Below, piece after piece: positions 24,088-33,564 of a stretch of 33,565 nucleotides of DNA; positions within the stretch are counted from its first letter, which is position 1; every line of letters starts with the position of its first letter. Source of the DNA: Egerieenecus sp048201975 (GTDB lineage: Bacteria > Bacillota > Clostridia > Christensenellales > Aristaeellaceae). The position numbers and the translations under genes are program-made. The notes beneath the pieces are model-generated. The model was not told where the DNA came from and searched no databases. It was given only the letters and a program-made list of their open reading frames with translations. The stretch covers positions 1-33,565 of the forward strand of contig DBFBGQ010000069.1 in NCBI GenBank assembly GCA_048201975.1, in the 5' to 3' direction.

Positions 24088-24770
24088 GGGATCCTCCTCC
24101 TTGATGCGGTGAGGCGCTCCAGGGCGCGCAGGGATGCTTCCAGCCAGGGCCGGTAGCGGCTGGCGGTCTCCCGCAAAGCGGCGTCGTCCGCAGCCGGGTC
24201 CGCGGCCCGCTCCAGGAAATAGACGCCCGTGCCGATGTCCAGGCTCAGGCTGTCCAGGGGCCAGCCGGGCCGCCGGAGGGCGCAGGGCCGGTCCGTTAGG
24301 TAAAAAGCTTCTCGGGCGCATTCCTCCGGCGAATCAATGTACATCCACTGCTTGTCCGGGCCTGCATAGAGGCACAGGGCGTTTTGATAGGCGGCCCGCA
24401 TGCGTCCTCCATGGCGGCGCGCCAGGTCCATGTAATAGGCCAGCATCTCCTGGTCGGTGGTGTCTTCTCCGCGCACGATCCGGCGAATGCGGACCCCGGG
24501 CTGCTGGGGATCGTCCGGGGGAAGATCCAGCAGAAGCAGGCCGGAATCGCCGGAGAGGGCCGGAATGCCTGAGCAGTCGTAATATGCCTTGGCCTTGCGG
24601 CAGGCGTTTTCGGCGACGGTGCGGCCGCCTTCCGTTACGGCAGGGCGGGCGTCCAGCTCCCGGGGGAACACGCCCACGGCCAGACCGTCGGTCAAATGCG
24701 TGAACAGGCGGAGTTTGCTGGGGTTGCCGGTGGCCAGCAGAAGCCTGGGCAGGGATGAAGCGGCGGTCAT
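24084..24770 (-). CDS. Divergent HAM1/RdgB-like nucleotide pyrophosphatase
   Basis: This 228-residue protein resembles the HAM1/RdgB family, which hydrolyses dITP, XTP and similar purine triphosphates to monophosphates. Shared features are LLLATGNPSKLRLF at the N-terminus, TVAENACRKAKAYY, ALSGDSGLLL (usually ADDSGL) and GEDTTDQ. The C-terminal half has drifted: the usual GFGYDPIF and SHRG motifs are missing, replaced by LSLDIGTGVYFLE and ASRYRPWL. It may therefore have another substrate or weak activity. Its start overlaps the fRMsr stop and its stop overlaps the ZIP start, both by 4 bases, so it is made with them. Confidence 0.75.
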   Translation of the reverse strand: MTAASSLPRLLLATGNPSKLRLFTHLTDGLAVGVFPRELDARPAVTEGGRTVAENACRKAKAYYDCSGIPALSGDSGLLLLDLPPDDPQQPGVRIRRIVRGEDTTDQEMLAYYMDLARRHGGRMRAAYQNALCLYAGPDKQWMYIDSPEECAREAFYLTDRPCALRRPGWPLDSLSLDIGTGVYFLERAADPAADDAALRETASRYRPWLEASLRALERLTASRRRIP

Positions 24771-25270
24771 AGCAGTCCGTCCTCCCAGGCGCAGGCGTCA
24801 ACCAGCATCTGACACAGGCTGGACAGGGCTTGCAGGTCCTCCGGCGTGAAGCGGGCGGGCACCGGGCTGTCCAGGTCCAGCACGCCGTAGAGCTTGTCCA
24901 CCCGCAGCAGGGGGATTACCAACTCCGAGGCGGATGCCCCGTCGCAGGCGATGTGCCCAGGAAAGGCGTGCACGTCCGGCACCAGTTGGGCCTGCCGCGT
25001 AGCGGCCGCGGTGCCGCAGACCCCCTTGCCAAAGGGAATGGCCACGCAGGCGGGTTTGCCCTGAAAGGGCCCCAGCAGCAGCGTTTCCCCCTTGCACAGA
25101 TAAAACCCGGCCCAGTTCAGCTCCGGCAGGCTTTGATAGAGCAGCGCGGCCATATTGGCCATGTTGGACAGGGGCGAGGTCACCCCCTGAAACAGGGCGG
25201 AAAGCTGTTGCTGCAGCAGGGCGTGACGGTCTTCGGGGGCAAGCCCCCGGGTATCGGCGCATGCGAACAT
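24767..25270 (-). CDS. msrC: Free methionine-(R)-sulfoxide reductase (GAF domain)
   Basis: This 167-residue single GAF-domain protein carries the three cysteines of fRMsr: Cys75 in GPFQGKPACVAIP, Cys85 in GKGVCGTAA and Cys109 in FPGHIACDGAS. The spacing of 10 and 24 residues equals that of the known enzyme. SELVIPLL and LYGVLDLDSP complete the family signature. It reduces free methionine-R-sulfoxide, a defence against oxidants, in the cytoplasm. ATG 25270 has AAAGGAG about 9 bases upstream. It lies 36 bases after the GNAT gene. The symbol follows the usual name for the enzyme. Confidence 0.93.
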   Translation of the reverse strand: MFACADTRGLAPEDRHALLQQQLSALFQGVTSPLSNMANMAALLYQSLPELNWAGFYLCKGETLLLGPFQGKPACVAIPFGKGVCGTAAATRQAQLVPDVHAFPGHIACDGASASELVIPLLRVDKLYGVLDLDSPVPARFTPEDLQALSSLCQMLVDACAWEDGLL

Positions 25271-25306
25271 GGAGAGAGCTCCTTTCTTTGGTGAAATGCC
25301 GTTTTG

Positions 25307-25813
25307 TTACTTTTCCACGCGGACATAGCGCACATCCAATATGTCTTGTCCGCCGATCCTGTAGGCCACGGTGTCCGAAGTGACCTTGAAGCCATGGCGG
25401 GCATAGAAGCGGGCGGCGCGCTGGTTGCCCTGCAGCATCCACAGATAAAAGCGCGTAAAGCCCTGCTCACGCAGTTTTGCCAGCGTTTCCTCCAGCAGCA
25501 GCCCGCCATAGCCCCGTCCCATCCAGTCAGGCGCCAGGTAGATGGATACGATTTCCCCCCAGTCGCCGTGATCCTCATCCCGGCCGCGGCCATAGCAGGC
25601 GCAGCCCAGGGGCAGCTTGTCCTCATAGATCAGCAGCGCCTCCAACCGTCCGCTGGAGAGCCAGGAGCTGATGGAGGGCACCCAATAATCGTCGGGAAGC
25701 CGGTCCAGATAATCCTGGCTGATCAGCTCCCGGTAGCTTTTGCGCCAGCTGGAAGCATAAATGTGGCTGATGAGCCCGGCGTCCTCCGCCGTGCCTGCGC
25801 GAAAATGAACCAT
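25307..25813 (-). CDS. GNAT family N-acetyltransferase
   Basis: This 168-residue protein has the GNAT fold: VHFRAGTAEDAGLISHIYASSW at the start (key: RAGTAEDA), the acetyl-CoA motif VSIYLAPDWMGRGYGGLLLE and the C-terminal LQGNQRAARFYARHGF. It should transfer an acetyl group from acetyl-CoA to an unknown amine. I chose ATG 25813, since AAGGAG is about 10 bases upstream; GTG 25822 is in frame but only about one base from that site. It is the first gene of the reverse operon GNAT-fRMsr-HAM1-ZIP. No substrate can be inferred. Confidence 0.88.
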   Translation of the reverse strand: MVHFRAGTAEDAGLISHIYASSWRKSYRELISQDYLDRLPDDYWVPSISSWLSSGRLEALLIYEDKLPLGCACYGRGRDEDHGDWGEIVSIYLAPDWMGRGYGGLLLEETLAKLREQGFTRFYLWMLQGNQRAARFYARHGFKVTSDTVAYRIGGQDILDVRYVRVEK

Positions 25814-25846
25814 CTTTTTCACGCTCCTTTCCTTCAGTCAGTGCTC

Positions 25847-25875
25847 ATTATGCGCCCAGGCTTGGCGCCTGTCAA
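25847..25875 (-). promoter_or_regulatory. Strong sigma-A promoter of the GNAT-fRMsr-HAM1-ZIP operon
   Basis: On the reverse strand, a perfect TTGACA (25870-25875), a 17-base spacer and CATAAT (25847-25852) lie 33 bases before ATG 25813. It is back to back with the forward promoter at 25907-25935. Confidence 0.85.
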
Positions 25876-25906
25876 GCCCGGGAAGCGGCGGAACGCAACG
25901 CGGTGA

Positions 25907-25935
25907 TTGATTTCGCTCGGTCCCCATGGTATAAT
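25907..25935 (+). promoter_or_regulatory. Predicted sigma-A promoter of the exported two-domain protein
   Basis: TTGATT (25907-25912), a 17-base spacer and a perfect TATAAT (25930-25935) lie 30 bases before ATG 25966. The transcript may continue into cysE and cysS, as no clear terminator follows. Confidence 0.8.
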
Positions 25936-25965
25936 TTTGCAAAACGGGCAAGGAGGTTGGAAACC

Positions 25966-27015
25966 ATGCGGCGGGCGCTACTGTGGTTGCTGCTGTTTCT
26001 GCTGCCCGTTTTTGCCCGCGCGCAGGAGCTCCCGCGGATTGAAGCGGAAAAGATGCCTGTGGACGACGCGCCGCCCGGCGTTTATGCGTATACGCTGACG
26101 GTGCGCAACCAGGGGGAGCGTCCGCTGGAGCGCATCTTTGTGGAGGAAAGCGGCGCAATGGGCGATACTGTCCTGCCAGCGGGCGCCTTCGTCAGCTTTT
26201 CAGGGGCGGACGTGCTGCTCAATCAGAACGGAACGGCCACCATACTGCGCCTGGAACCAGGCCAGGAGGCTTCGCTTCGCTATGAAAGCCGGCTGGATGC
26301 TCCTGTAGATACGGTGCAAACCCATTGCGCGCTGTCCGCCATGTATGCAGATGCGTCCGGCAAGGAATATCTGCTGCTGGCCTCGGCGGATCAGCGGGTA
26401 ACGCTGGCTCCGGCCGCGGCCCAGGAGACCGAAACCCCAGGGGGTGGGGTGCTTGCCATCGCCTTGGAGCATGTGGACATTGCAGACGCCGCTCCTGGCG
26501 CGACCATCGAAAATACCGTCACGCTGCACAATGTGGGGACGGGCGCGCTGTCGGGTATTCTGCTTCGGATGGATACCCTGCGCGGCTCCCAGGGCAAGAT
26601 GATTTCAGGCGCGTGGCTGGATACCGCCGGCTGGATCCAGCGCCCGGACGGCGCGCTGGAACAGCCCCAGGGGGAAACGCTTTTGCCAGGTGAAAGCATG
26701 GTCTTTCGATGTTGCTGGACGCTTCCGGAGGATGCCGCCACGGAGGCGGAGGGCTCCGTCAGCGCCTGGGTCCAGACCGGCGCGGAGGCCCGGCAGGATG
26801 TCTGCGCGGTGTTTCACTTGACCCAATCCCACGCGCCGTGGACCTTGCAGCTAACGCCGGAGGTGTCGCTCAGCCTGACCGATTGCCTGTGGATTGGGTT
26901 TACGCTGTTGCTTTGCGCGCTGATGGCGGCTTTTTTCCGGCCGGGACGCTTTCGCGCGCACCAGCGCTCTTCGCGCAGGACTGGCCCAGGCGCGGATCCC
27001 ACCGCACCGGCATAG
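25966..27015 (+). CDS. Exported, membrane-anchored protein with two related beta domains
   Basis: I do not recognise a named family for this 349-residue protein. It has a signal peptide (MRRALLWLLLFLLPVFARA, cleavage near residue 19-20) and one C-terminal membrane helix (about 303-323, IGFTLLLCALMAAFF) followed by an Arg-rich tail. It is thus probably a type I membrane protein with an outside domain of about 280 residues. Two segments look related: DDAPPGVYAYTLTVRNQGERPLERI (key: PPGVYAYTLTVRNQG) and DAAPGATIENTVTLHNVGTG, the pattern of DUF11-like or CARDB-like Ig-type domains. The start at ATG 25966 has AAGGAGGT 8 bases upstream. It is followed by cysE after 55 bases. The function is unknown. 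Confidence 0.75.
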   Translation: MRRALLWLLLFLLPVFARAQELPRIEAEKMPVDDAPPGVYAYTLTVRNQGERPLERIFVEESGAMGDTVLPAGAFVSFSGADVLLNQNGTATILRLEPGQEASLRYESRLDAPVDTVQTHCALSAMYADASGKEYLLLASADQRVTLAPAAAQETETPGGGVLAIALEHVDIADAAPGATIENTVTLHNVGTGALSGILLRMDTLRGSQGKMISGAWLDTAGWIQRPDGALEQPQGETLLPGESMVFRCCWTLPEDAATEAEGSVSAWVQTGAEARQDVCAVFHLTQSHAPWTLQLTPEVSLSLTDCLWIGFTLLLCALMAAFFRPGRFRAHQRSSRRTGPGADPTAPA

Positions 27016-27070
27016 GATGAAAATGCAATCAGGATAGAGGAGGCAGGGGAGCGCCAAGGTTCCCCGATTC

Positions 27071-27796
27071 ATGATGTTCAAACAGCTCAAGGAGGATATG
27101 GCGGCCATTATGGCCCGGGACCCGGCGGCAAAGTCCAAGCTGGAGGTGCTGTTGTGCTATCCGGGGCTGCGGGCCGTGCGGGCCCACCGCCGGGCGCACC
27201 GGCTGTATGAGAAGGGGCATGTGGTGCTTGCCCGCTGGATCTCCCAGCGCTCCAGGCACCGCACAGGAATCGAAATCCACCCCGGCGCGGTGATCGGCAA
27301 GGGATTTTTCATTGACCATGGAGATGGGGTGGTCATTGGCGAGACCACCATCATTGGCGACAATGTGACCATTTATCAAGGCGTTACCCTGGGGGGCACG
27401 GGCAAGGAAACCGGCAAACGCCACCCCACCATCGGCAACGGCGTTACCATTGGCTCGGGGGCGAAGGTGTTGGGCCCCATCACCATTGGGGACGGCAGCA
27501 AGGTGGGCGCAGGGAGCATCGTGCTCAAGGACGTGCCGCCCGGCTGCACCGTGGTGGGCAACCCGGGCCGGGTGGTGAAAAAGAAGCAGCCCCAGCCCCC
27601 GGACGGCGTGGACCTGGACCAGATTCATCTGCCCGATCCCATGCTGGACAAGATGCAGGACCTATATACGCGCATGATGCACCTGGAGCAATGCCTGGCG
27701 CAGCGCGCCAAGGAGCTGGGCTGCGCCGGCTGCGACGGCAAATGCGCCCTAGAAGAAGATTTGCACCGCAAACAGGAAGAGACGGAGGAGCTATAA
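27071..27796 (+). CDS. cysE: Serine O-acetyltransferase
   Basis: This 241-residue enzyme (EpsC-type CysE) acetylates serine with acetyl-CoA, the first step of cysteine synthesis. It has the helical N-terminus, RHRTGIEIHPGA, the left-handed hexapeptide repeats with FFIDHGDGVVIGETTIIGD and TLGGTGKETGKRHPTIG, and GNPGRVV. The C-terminal tail has a GCAGCDGKC cysteine cluster, often seen in clostridial members and possibly metal-binding. The start is ATG 27071 or 27074. The ribosome site GAGGAGG (27037-27043) is 27 bases away, but the bases between include a small hairpin (27046-27065) that could bring it near. It lies one base before cysS. Confidence 0.94.
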   Translation: MMFKQLKEDMAAIMARDPAAKSKLEVLLCYPGLRAVRAHRRAHRLYEKGHVVLARWISQRSRHRTGIEIHPGAVIGKGFFIDHGDGVVIGETTIIGDNVTIYQGVTLGGTGKETGKRHPTIGNGVTIGSGAKVLGPITIGDGSKVGAGSIVLKDVPPGCTVVGNPGRVVKKKQPQPPDGVDLDQIHLPDPMLDKMQDLYTRMMHLEQCLAQRAKELGCAGCDGKCALEEDLHRKQEETEEL

Positions 27797-27797
27797 T

Positions 27798-29201
27798 ATG
27801 CAAATTTACAACAGTCAATCCCGGCGGAAGGAAACGTTCGTACCCCTGCATGAGGGCAAGGTGGGCATTTACGCCTGCGGCCCCACGGTATACAATTACT
27901 TTCACATTGGCAACGCCCGGCCCTTCATCACCTTTGACGTGCTCCGGCGTTACCTGGAGCATAAGGGTTACGACGTGACCTTTGTGCAGAATTTCACCGA
28001 CATTGATGATAAGATGATCAAGCGCGCCAATGAGGAAGGCATCACCGTGAAGGAACTGGGGGAGCGCTTTATCGCCGAGTATTTCAAGGATGCCCAGGCT
28101 CTGGGCATCCGCCCGGCCACGGTGCACCCCAAGGCCACGGAGCACATTGCCCAGATCATTGCTCTGGTGCAGCGGCTCATCGATAACGGCCATGCCTATG
28201 CGGTGAATGGGGACGTGTATTACCGCGTCTCCTCCTTCCCCGGCTATGGCAAGCTGTCGGGACAGAGCGTGGAGGACCGGGAGATGGGCGCCTCCGAGCG
28301 CCTGGATGTGGAGACGGACAAGGAGAGCCCCGCCGATTTTGCCCTGTGGAAGGCGCAGAAGCCCGGCGAGCCCGCCTGGGAAAGCCCCTGGGGTCCCGGA
28401 CGGCCGGGCTGGCACATCGAGTGCTCGGCCATGTCCATGGCCTATCTGGGGGAGACCTTCGACATTCACTGCGGCGGCAAGGACCTGCTCTTCCCGCACC
28501 ACGAGAACGAAATCGCCCAGTCCGAAGGCGCTACGGGCAAACCCTACGTCCGCTACTGGATGCATAACGGATTCATCAACGTGGATAACGAGAAAATGAG
28601 CAAGTCCAAGGGCAACTTCTGTACCGTGCGGGATATCGCCAAGGAGTATAGCCTGGAGGCGGTGCGGCTGTTCATGCTTTCCGCCCACTATCGCAGCCCC
28701 ATTAATTTCAGCCGCGACCAGATCGAGGCGGCCAACGCATCCCTCACCCGGCTGTACACCGCCCGGGATCAGCTGAGCTTCCTGCTGAAAAACGCCCAGG
28801 ACAAGCCGCTGAGCCAGGAGGAAAACGCGCTGCTGGAGCGCCTGGGGACCTATGAGCAGCGCTTCGACGCGGCCATGGACGACGACCTGAACACGGCCGA
28901 CGCCATCGGCGCGATCTTTGAGCTGGTGAAGGACGCCAATGTTTCCCTGAACGCGGAGAGCAGCCGTCAGGCGGTACAGGCAGCCCTGGACAGGCTCACC
29001 GGGCTGTGCGATATCCTGGGGCTCATGCAAAAGAAGGAGGACGGCCTGCCCGCGGAGATCCAGCAGATGGTGGACGAGCGCGCCCAGGCCCGGAAGGAGA
29101 AGAACTGGAAGCGCAGCGACGAGCTTCGGGACGCCATCAAGGCGGCGGGCTATGTGCTGGAGGACACGCCCCAGGGCCAAAAGGTCCGCCGGAGCGTGTA
29201 A
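27798..29201 (+). CDS. cysS: Cysteinyl-tRNA synthetase
   Basis: This 467-residue class I synthetase charges tRNA-Cys. It has YACGPTVYNYFHIGNARPF at the N-terminus, with the zinc ligand Cys27 and HIGN at 36-39, then WHIECSAMSM, HCGGKDLLFPHHENEIAQSE (zinc ligands) and KMSKSKGNF with KMSKS at 266-270. The length is typical. GGAGG lies about 9 bases before ATG 27798, inside the end of cysE; the stop and start are separated by one base. Pairing cysE with cysS couples cysteine supply to its use, an arrangement known in Firmicutes. No T-box was seen before cysE. Confidence 0.97.
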   Translation: MQIYNSQSRRKETFVPLHEGKVGIYACGPTVYNYFHIGNARPFITFDVLRRYLEHKGYDVTFVQNFTDIDDKMIKRANEEGITVKELGERFIAEYFKDAQALGIRPATVHPKATEHIAQIIALVQRLIDNGHAYAVNGDVYYRVSSFPGYGKLSGQSVEDREMGASERLDVETDKESPADFALWKAQKPGEPAWESPWGPGRPGWHIECSAMSMAYLGETFDIHCGGKDLLFPHHENEIAQSEGATGKPYVRYWMHNGFINVDNEKMSKSKGNFCTVRDIAKEYSLEAVRLFMLSAHYRSPINFSRDQIEAANASLTRLYTARDQLSFLLKNAQDKPLSQEENALLERLGTYEQRFDAAMDDDLNTADAIGAIFELVKDANVSLNAESSRQAVQAALDRLTGLCDILGLMQKKEDGLPAEIQQMVDERAQARKEKNWKRSDELRDAIKAAGYVLEDTPQGQKVRRSV

Positions 29202-29207
29202 GCAACC

Positions 29208-29582
29208 ATGGCGCAGGCGAAGGGACGGCGCTGGGAACGGGTTCGCCAGGTCATTGGCACGCTATGCCTGTGCCTGGCGGGCCTTGCGCTGCTCTTTCCC
29301 GTGGTGGTTACGCCGCGGACGGAGCAGCAAGCGGACGTATACACGATTTCCGGGCGCACGGGCACGCCTTTGCCCACGGTGGTTCCCGGAGAAATAAACG
29401 TCAACACCGCCGACCTGGAAACGCTGATGACCCTGCCGGGGGTGGGCGAAGTGATCGGCCAACGGATTATCGAGACACGGGAGGCAGTGGGCCGATTTTT
29501 CTACCCGGAGGACCTGCTGCTGGTGCCCGGCATTGGCGAAAAGCGCCTGGAGGCGCTGCGAAGCCTGATTTGCTTTGACTGA
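29208..29582 (+). CDS. ComEA-like helix-hairpin-helix protein
   Basis: This 124-residue protein has one N-terminal membrane helix (about 15-34) and a C-terminal pair of helix-hairpin-helix motifs: INVNTADLETLMTLPGVGEVIGQRII and FYPEDLLLVPGIGEKRLEAL (keys: LPGVGE, VPGIGE). This is the DNA-binding module of ComEA, which holds incoming DNA at the membrane in competence. It is shorter than classical ComEA and lacks the SLBB domain, so a role in DNA uptake is possible but not shown. ATG 29208 is 6 bases after cysS with only a weak ribosome site; dnaX follows after 19 bases. Confidence 0.8.
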   Translation: MAQAKGRRWERVRQVIGTLCLCLAGLALLFPVVVTPRTEQQADVYTISGRTGTPLPTVVPGEINVNTADLETLMTLPGVGEVIGQRIIETREAVGRFFYPEDLLLVPGIGEKRLEALRSLICFD

Positions 29583-29601
29583 ACGAAGAAGGAGGGAGCC
29601 C

Positions 29602-31226
<1,625 letters not shown>

Positions 31227-31230
<4 letters not shown>

Positions 31231-31991
31231 CGGAAGCTGCGCTTCGCGGTTTGTTCGCTGGCATGCCGGGGCTGCATGGCCTGGCGGAAGCGGCGCTTTC
31301 CGGCTGGCACGGCTGCGTGCAGCCGGTGGGAGAAGGCGCGCTGCTGTCCGTGGGGGATTTTATTCTCTGCGGGGGCGCGCCGGGCCCGGCGGGGGAGGAT
31401 GCGCTGACACGTTTGATTGCGGCCCAGCCGCGGGAATGGTTGATCTACGCTCCGGGGCCATGGGAATGCCTGATACGGGAGCGGATGGGGTTTCGCCCGG
31501 TAACGCGGTATGGCTTTCGCCCCCTTGCGCCGGGAACGGCGGGAAATTTGACGCGCTGGGAGCGTCTGCCGGCGGGGTATACCATGGGACTCATGGAGCG
31601 CAGGGATGCGGAGGCCTGCCTGCAGGCGGCGTGGTCCAGGGACTTTGTCCGGGAGCATGGCTCGGCGGACAATTTTATGGCCAGGGGGTTAGGCGTAATG
31701 ATCCGGGACGCATGCGGGCAACCCGTGGCAGGGGCCAGCGCGTACGTGTCCTGGCCGGCAGGGCTGGAGGTGCAGCTGCAAACCCGGGAGGACGCGCAAG
31801 GGCTTGGCCTTGCCACCGCCGCCGCGGCGCGGCTGCTGCGGGCCGCCGGGGAGCGCGGACGCGCGGTCTGCTGGGATGCCGCAAACATCCCCTCGGCGCG
31901 AATCGCCGCAAGGCTTGGCTTTGCGCCCACCGCGCAGTATACGGCATGGGCGCTGACATGGCCTTGCAAAAAGGAACAAAAAGAAAAGTAG
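31227..31991 (+). CDS. GNAT acetyltransferase, ZmaR-like
   Basis: This 254-residue protein fits the longer GNAT family that includes the zwittermicin-resistance protein ZmaR (PF12746 type). The N-terminal half (about 1-120) is weakly conserved. The C-terminal half has the GNAT core: WSRDFVREHGSADNFMARGLG, VAGASAYVSW, EVQLQTREDAQGLGLATAAA (acetyl-CoA loop) and CWDAANIPSARIAARLGF. It should acetylate a small molecule, perhaps an antibiotic-like amine, but no substrate can be given. The start ATG overlaps the dnaX stop as ATGA, with AGGAGCAGG upstream. A new promoter follows it at 31989-32018. Confidence 0.85.
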
Positions 31992-32018
31992 CCAAAATAC
32001 GGATCGTTGTGTTATAAT
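31989..32018 (+). promoter_or_regulatory. Candidate promoter of the cytidylate-kinase-like gene
   Basis: A perfect TATAAT (32013-32018) is preceded 18 bases earlier by TAGCCA (31989-31994), which matches TTGACA at four of six positions. It is in the only AT-rich gap here, 45 bases before the next start. Confidence 0.6.
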
Positions 32019-32062
32019 CAATATAACCAAGATAACTCAACACGGAAAGCGAGGTAAGAAAG

Positions 32063-32701
32063 ATGATCGATACCGTGATTACCGTAGGACGTCAGTATGG
32101 TTCCGGCGGACGTTTTGTGGCAAGGAAACTTGCCGAGAGGCTGGGGATTCCCTATTATGACAAGGAGCTGCTGACCCTTGCGGCCAAGGAAAGCGGCATC
32201 TGTGAGGAGATGTTCGAGGATCACGACGAGAAGCCCACGCGCTCGCTGCTTTTCTCGCTGGTTACGGGTATGCAGATGCGGGGCGACGCTGGCAGCGTTT
32301 ATATGGACATGCCCCTGAACCATAAGATTTTCCTGGCCCAGTTCGACACCATCCGCAATGTGGCGGCCAAGGGCCCCTGCGTTATCGTGGGCCGCTGCGC
32401 CGATTATGTGCTGCGGGACCAGAAGAACGTGGTCAGCGTGTTTATCAAGGCGGACATGGAGGAGCGCAAGGCCCGCGCGGTCAAGTACTACAATGTGGAG
32501 AGCGCCAAGGCGGAGGAAGTGATCCGCAAGGCGGATAAACAGCGCGCCAGCTACTACAATTACTACGCCACCGCCACCTGGGGCGCGGTGGAGAATTACG
32601 ACCTGTGCGTGGATTCCGGCGCGGTGGGCGTGGACGGCGCTGTAGAAACCATCATTCACTTTGTGGAGCTTCAGGAGAAGTTCCGCCGGGAAAAGAAATG
32701 A
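32063..32701 (+). CDS. Cytidylate kinase-like family protein
   Basis: This 212-residue P-loop protein belongs to the cytidylate kinase-like family (AAA-type, PF13189), not to classical Cmk. It shows VITVGRQYGSGGRFVARKLAERLG (loop key: GRQYGSGG, residues 9-16), IPYYDKELL, VIVGRCADYVL and a C-terminal region with YYNYYATATWG, all usual for the family. Members are common in Clostridia and presumably phosphorylate a nucleotide or related substrate, but none is firmly assigned. ATG 32063 follows GAGGT by about 7 bases. Its stop overlaps the next gene's start. No partner HIBADH or transporter gene is adjacent. Confidence 0.88.
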   Translation: MIDTVITVGRQYGSGGRFVARKLAERLGIPYYDKELLTLAAKESGICEEMFEDHDEKPTRSLLFSLVTGMQMRGDAGSVYMDMPLNHKIFLAQFDTIRNVAAKGPCVIVGRCADYVLRDQKNVVSVFIKADMEERKARAVKYYNVESAKAEEVIRKADKQRASYYNYYATATWGAVENYDLCVDSGAVGVDGAVETIIHFVELQEKFRREKK

Positions 32702-33381
32702 TGCGGCGGCTGTTGGCTCTGCTCTGCTGCTTGCTGCTGATGGCGTCCGCCGCCCAGGCGGCTATTGACTGGCCTGTGCTGACCACGCAGGGCCAGCAGG
32801 CGGCGCAGGCGTATATCAACCAGGTGAATGCCAACCTGACCGCCCTGGGGGCCGCGAACATCAACAGCCTGTTTGAATGTTATCCGGTGATCATGACCTT
32901 TGGGGTTACGGCGCTGGAAAACGCGGATACGCCGGAGGGCGTGGAGCTGTCGTTTTCCCTGCAGGATCAGTGCATGGTTTCGTTGACGGTGCGCAGCATG
33001 GATCCGGAGACCTTTCCGGCGCTGGTGGGCAGTTGCCTCCAGGCGGCTGACCCCAACAGGACGCTGGAGGATGCCGTCGCCGAGGTATCGGCCAAGATCC
33101 AGCCGGCGCTGCAAAGTCCTGGCAACTCCTTTGAGGATGAGATGGGGGAGATGGACTGGTACCAGGGGGATACCCTGCGGGTTTACTATGCCTACCGCCC
33201 CAACGAGTATGCCGATAACAACAACTGGTTGCAGGCCGTGCTGATTTTCCCCTTCACTGGCACGCCCACGGCGCAGCCCACCTTTGAGCCCACGCCTACT
33301 CCTTCGCCCATCCCGGATGAGGAAGTGACTCCCACGCCCCGGCTGCTGGAGTTTTCGCCGCCGCCGGACGGCGTCTCATAA
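32698..33381 (+). CDS. Secreted protein with a Pro/Thr-rich tail
   Basis: I do not recognise this 227-residue protein. It has a signal peptide (MMRRLLALLCCLLLMASAAQA, cleavage near residue 21) and a globular part of about 150 residues without familiar catalytic motifs. It ends in a Pro/Thr-rich tail from about residue 190 (GTPTAQPTFEPTPTPSPIP), of the kind found in wall-spanning linkers. There is no sorting signal or second membrane helix. ATG 32698 gives a 4-base overlap with the kinase-like gene; ATG 32701 is equally possible. It is likely translated with the kinase-like gene. The stop lies 17 bases before the hairpin that borders the right-end repeat. Confidence 0.75.
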   Translation: MMRRLLALLCCLLLMASAAQAAIDWPVLTTQGQQAAQAYINQVNANLTALGAANINSLFECYPVIMTFGVTALENADTPEGVELSFSLQDQCMVSLTVRSMDPETFPALVGSCLQAADPNRTLEDAVAEVSAKIQPALQSPGNSFEDEMGEMDWYQGDTLRVYYAYRPNEYADNNNWLQAVLIFPFTGTPTAQPTFEPTPTPSPIPDEEVTPTPRLLEFSPPPDGVS

Positions 33382-33398
33382 GCGTTCAATAATTTGAA

Positions 33399-33423
33399 GG
33401 CTCACCTCAAATCGAGGCGAGCC
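33399..33423 (-). other. Fifth hairpin next to the right repeat
   Basis: Positions 33399-33408 and 33414-33423 form a 10-pair stem around a 5-nt loop. Read on the reverse strand all ten pairs form (one G-T); on the + strand one is an A-C mismatch. It takes the same place as the unrelated-sequence hairpin at 142-162, which suggests the element is read inward from each window edge. Confidence 0.7.
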
Positions 33424-33564
33424 CCAGCGTGTCGAAAAAGTGGGTGAACCCACTTTTTCGAGGAAGCAACTTCGGCCAACCAGAGGTCGTCCGAAGTTGT
33501 AAGGAATTGATTTTGCAAGCAAAATCAACGACCCGCGAAGCCGGCAAAGCCGGCTTACACGAAT
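33422..33564 (-). repeat. Right copy of the inverted multi-hairpin repeat
   Basis: This is the reverse complement of 1-143 at 137 of 143 positions. The four stem-loops are preserved, with the loops changed from TCC to TTT in the first and from TTTT to TTCA in the fourth. It ends one base before the window edge. Confidence 0.9.

Noticed and set aside
27016..27070. Cysteine T-box or SAM-type riboswitch before cysE
   Set aside because: The gap is only 55 bases and has no T-box sequence or riboswitch core, just a ribosome site and a small hairpin.
33280..33360. Tandem repeat array in the 3' part of the last gene
   Set aside because: The repetitive CCCACGCC/CCTACTCC pattern is the coding sequence of a Pro/Thr-rich linker, too short and irregular to be a separate repeat element.
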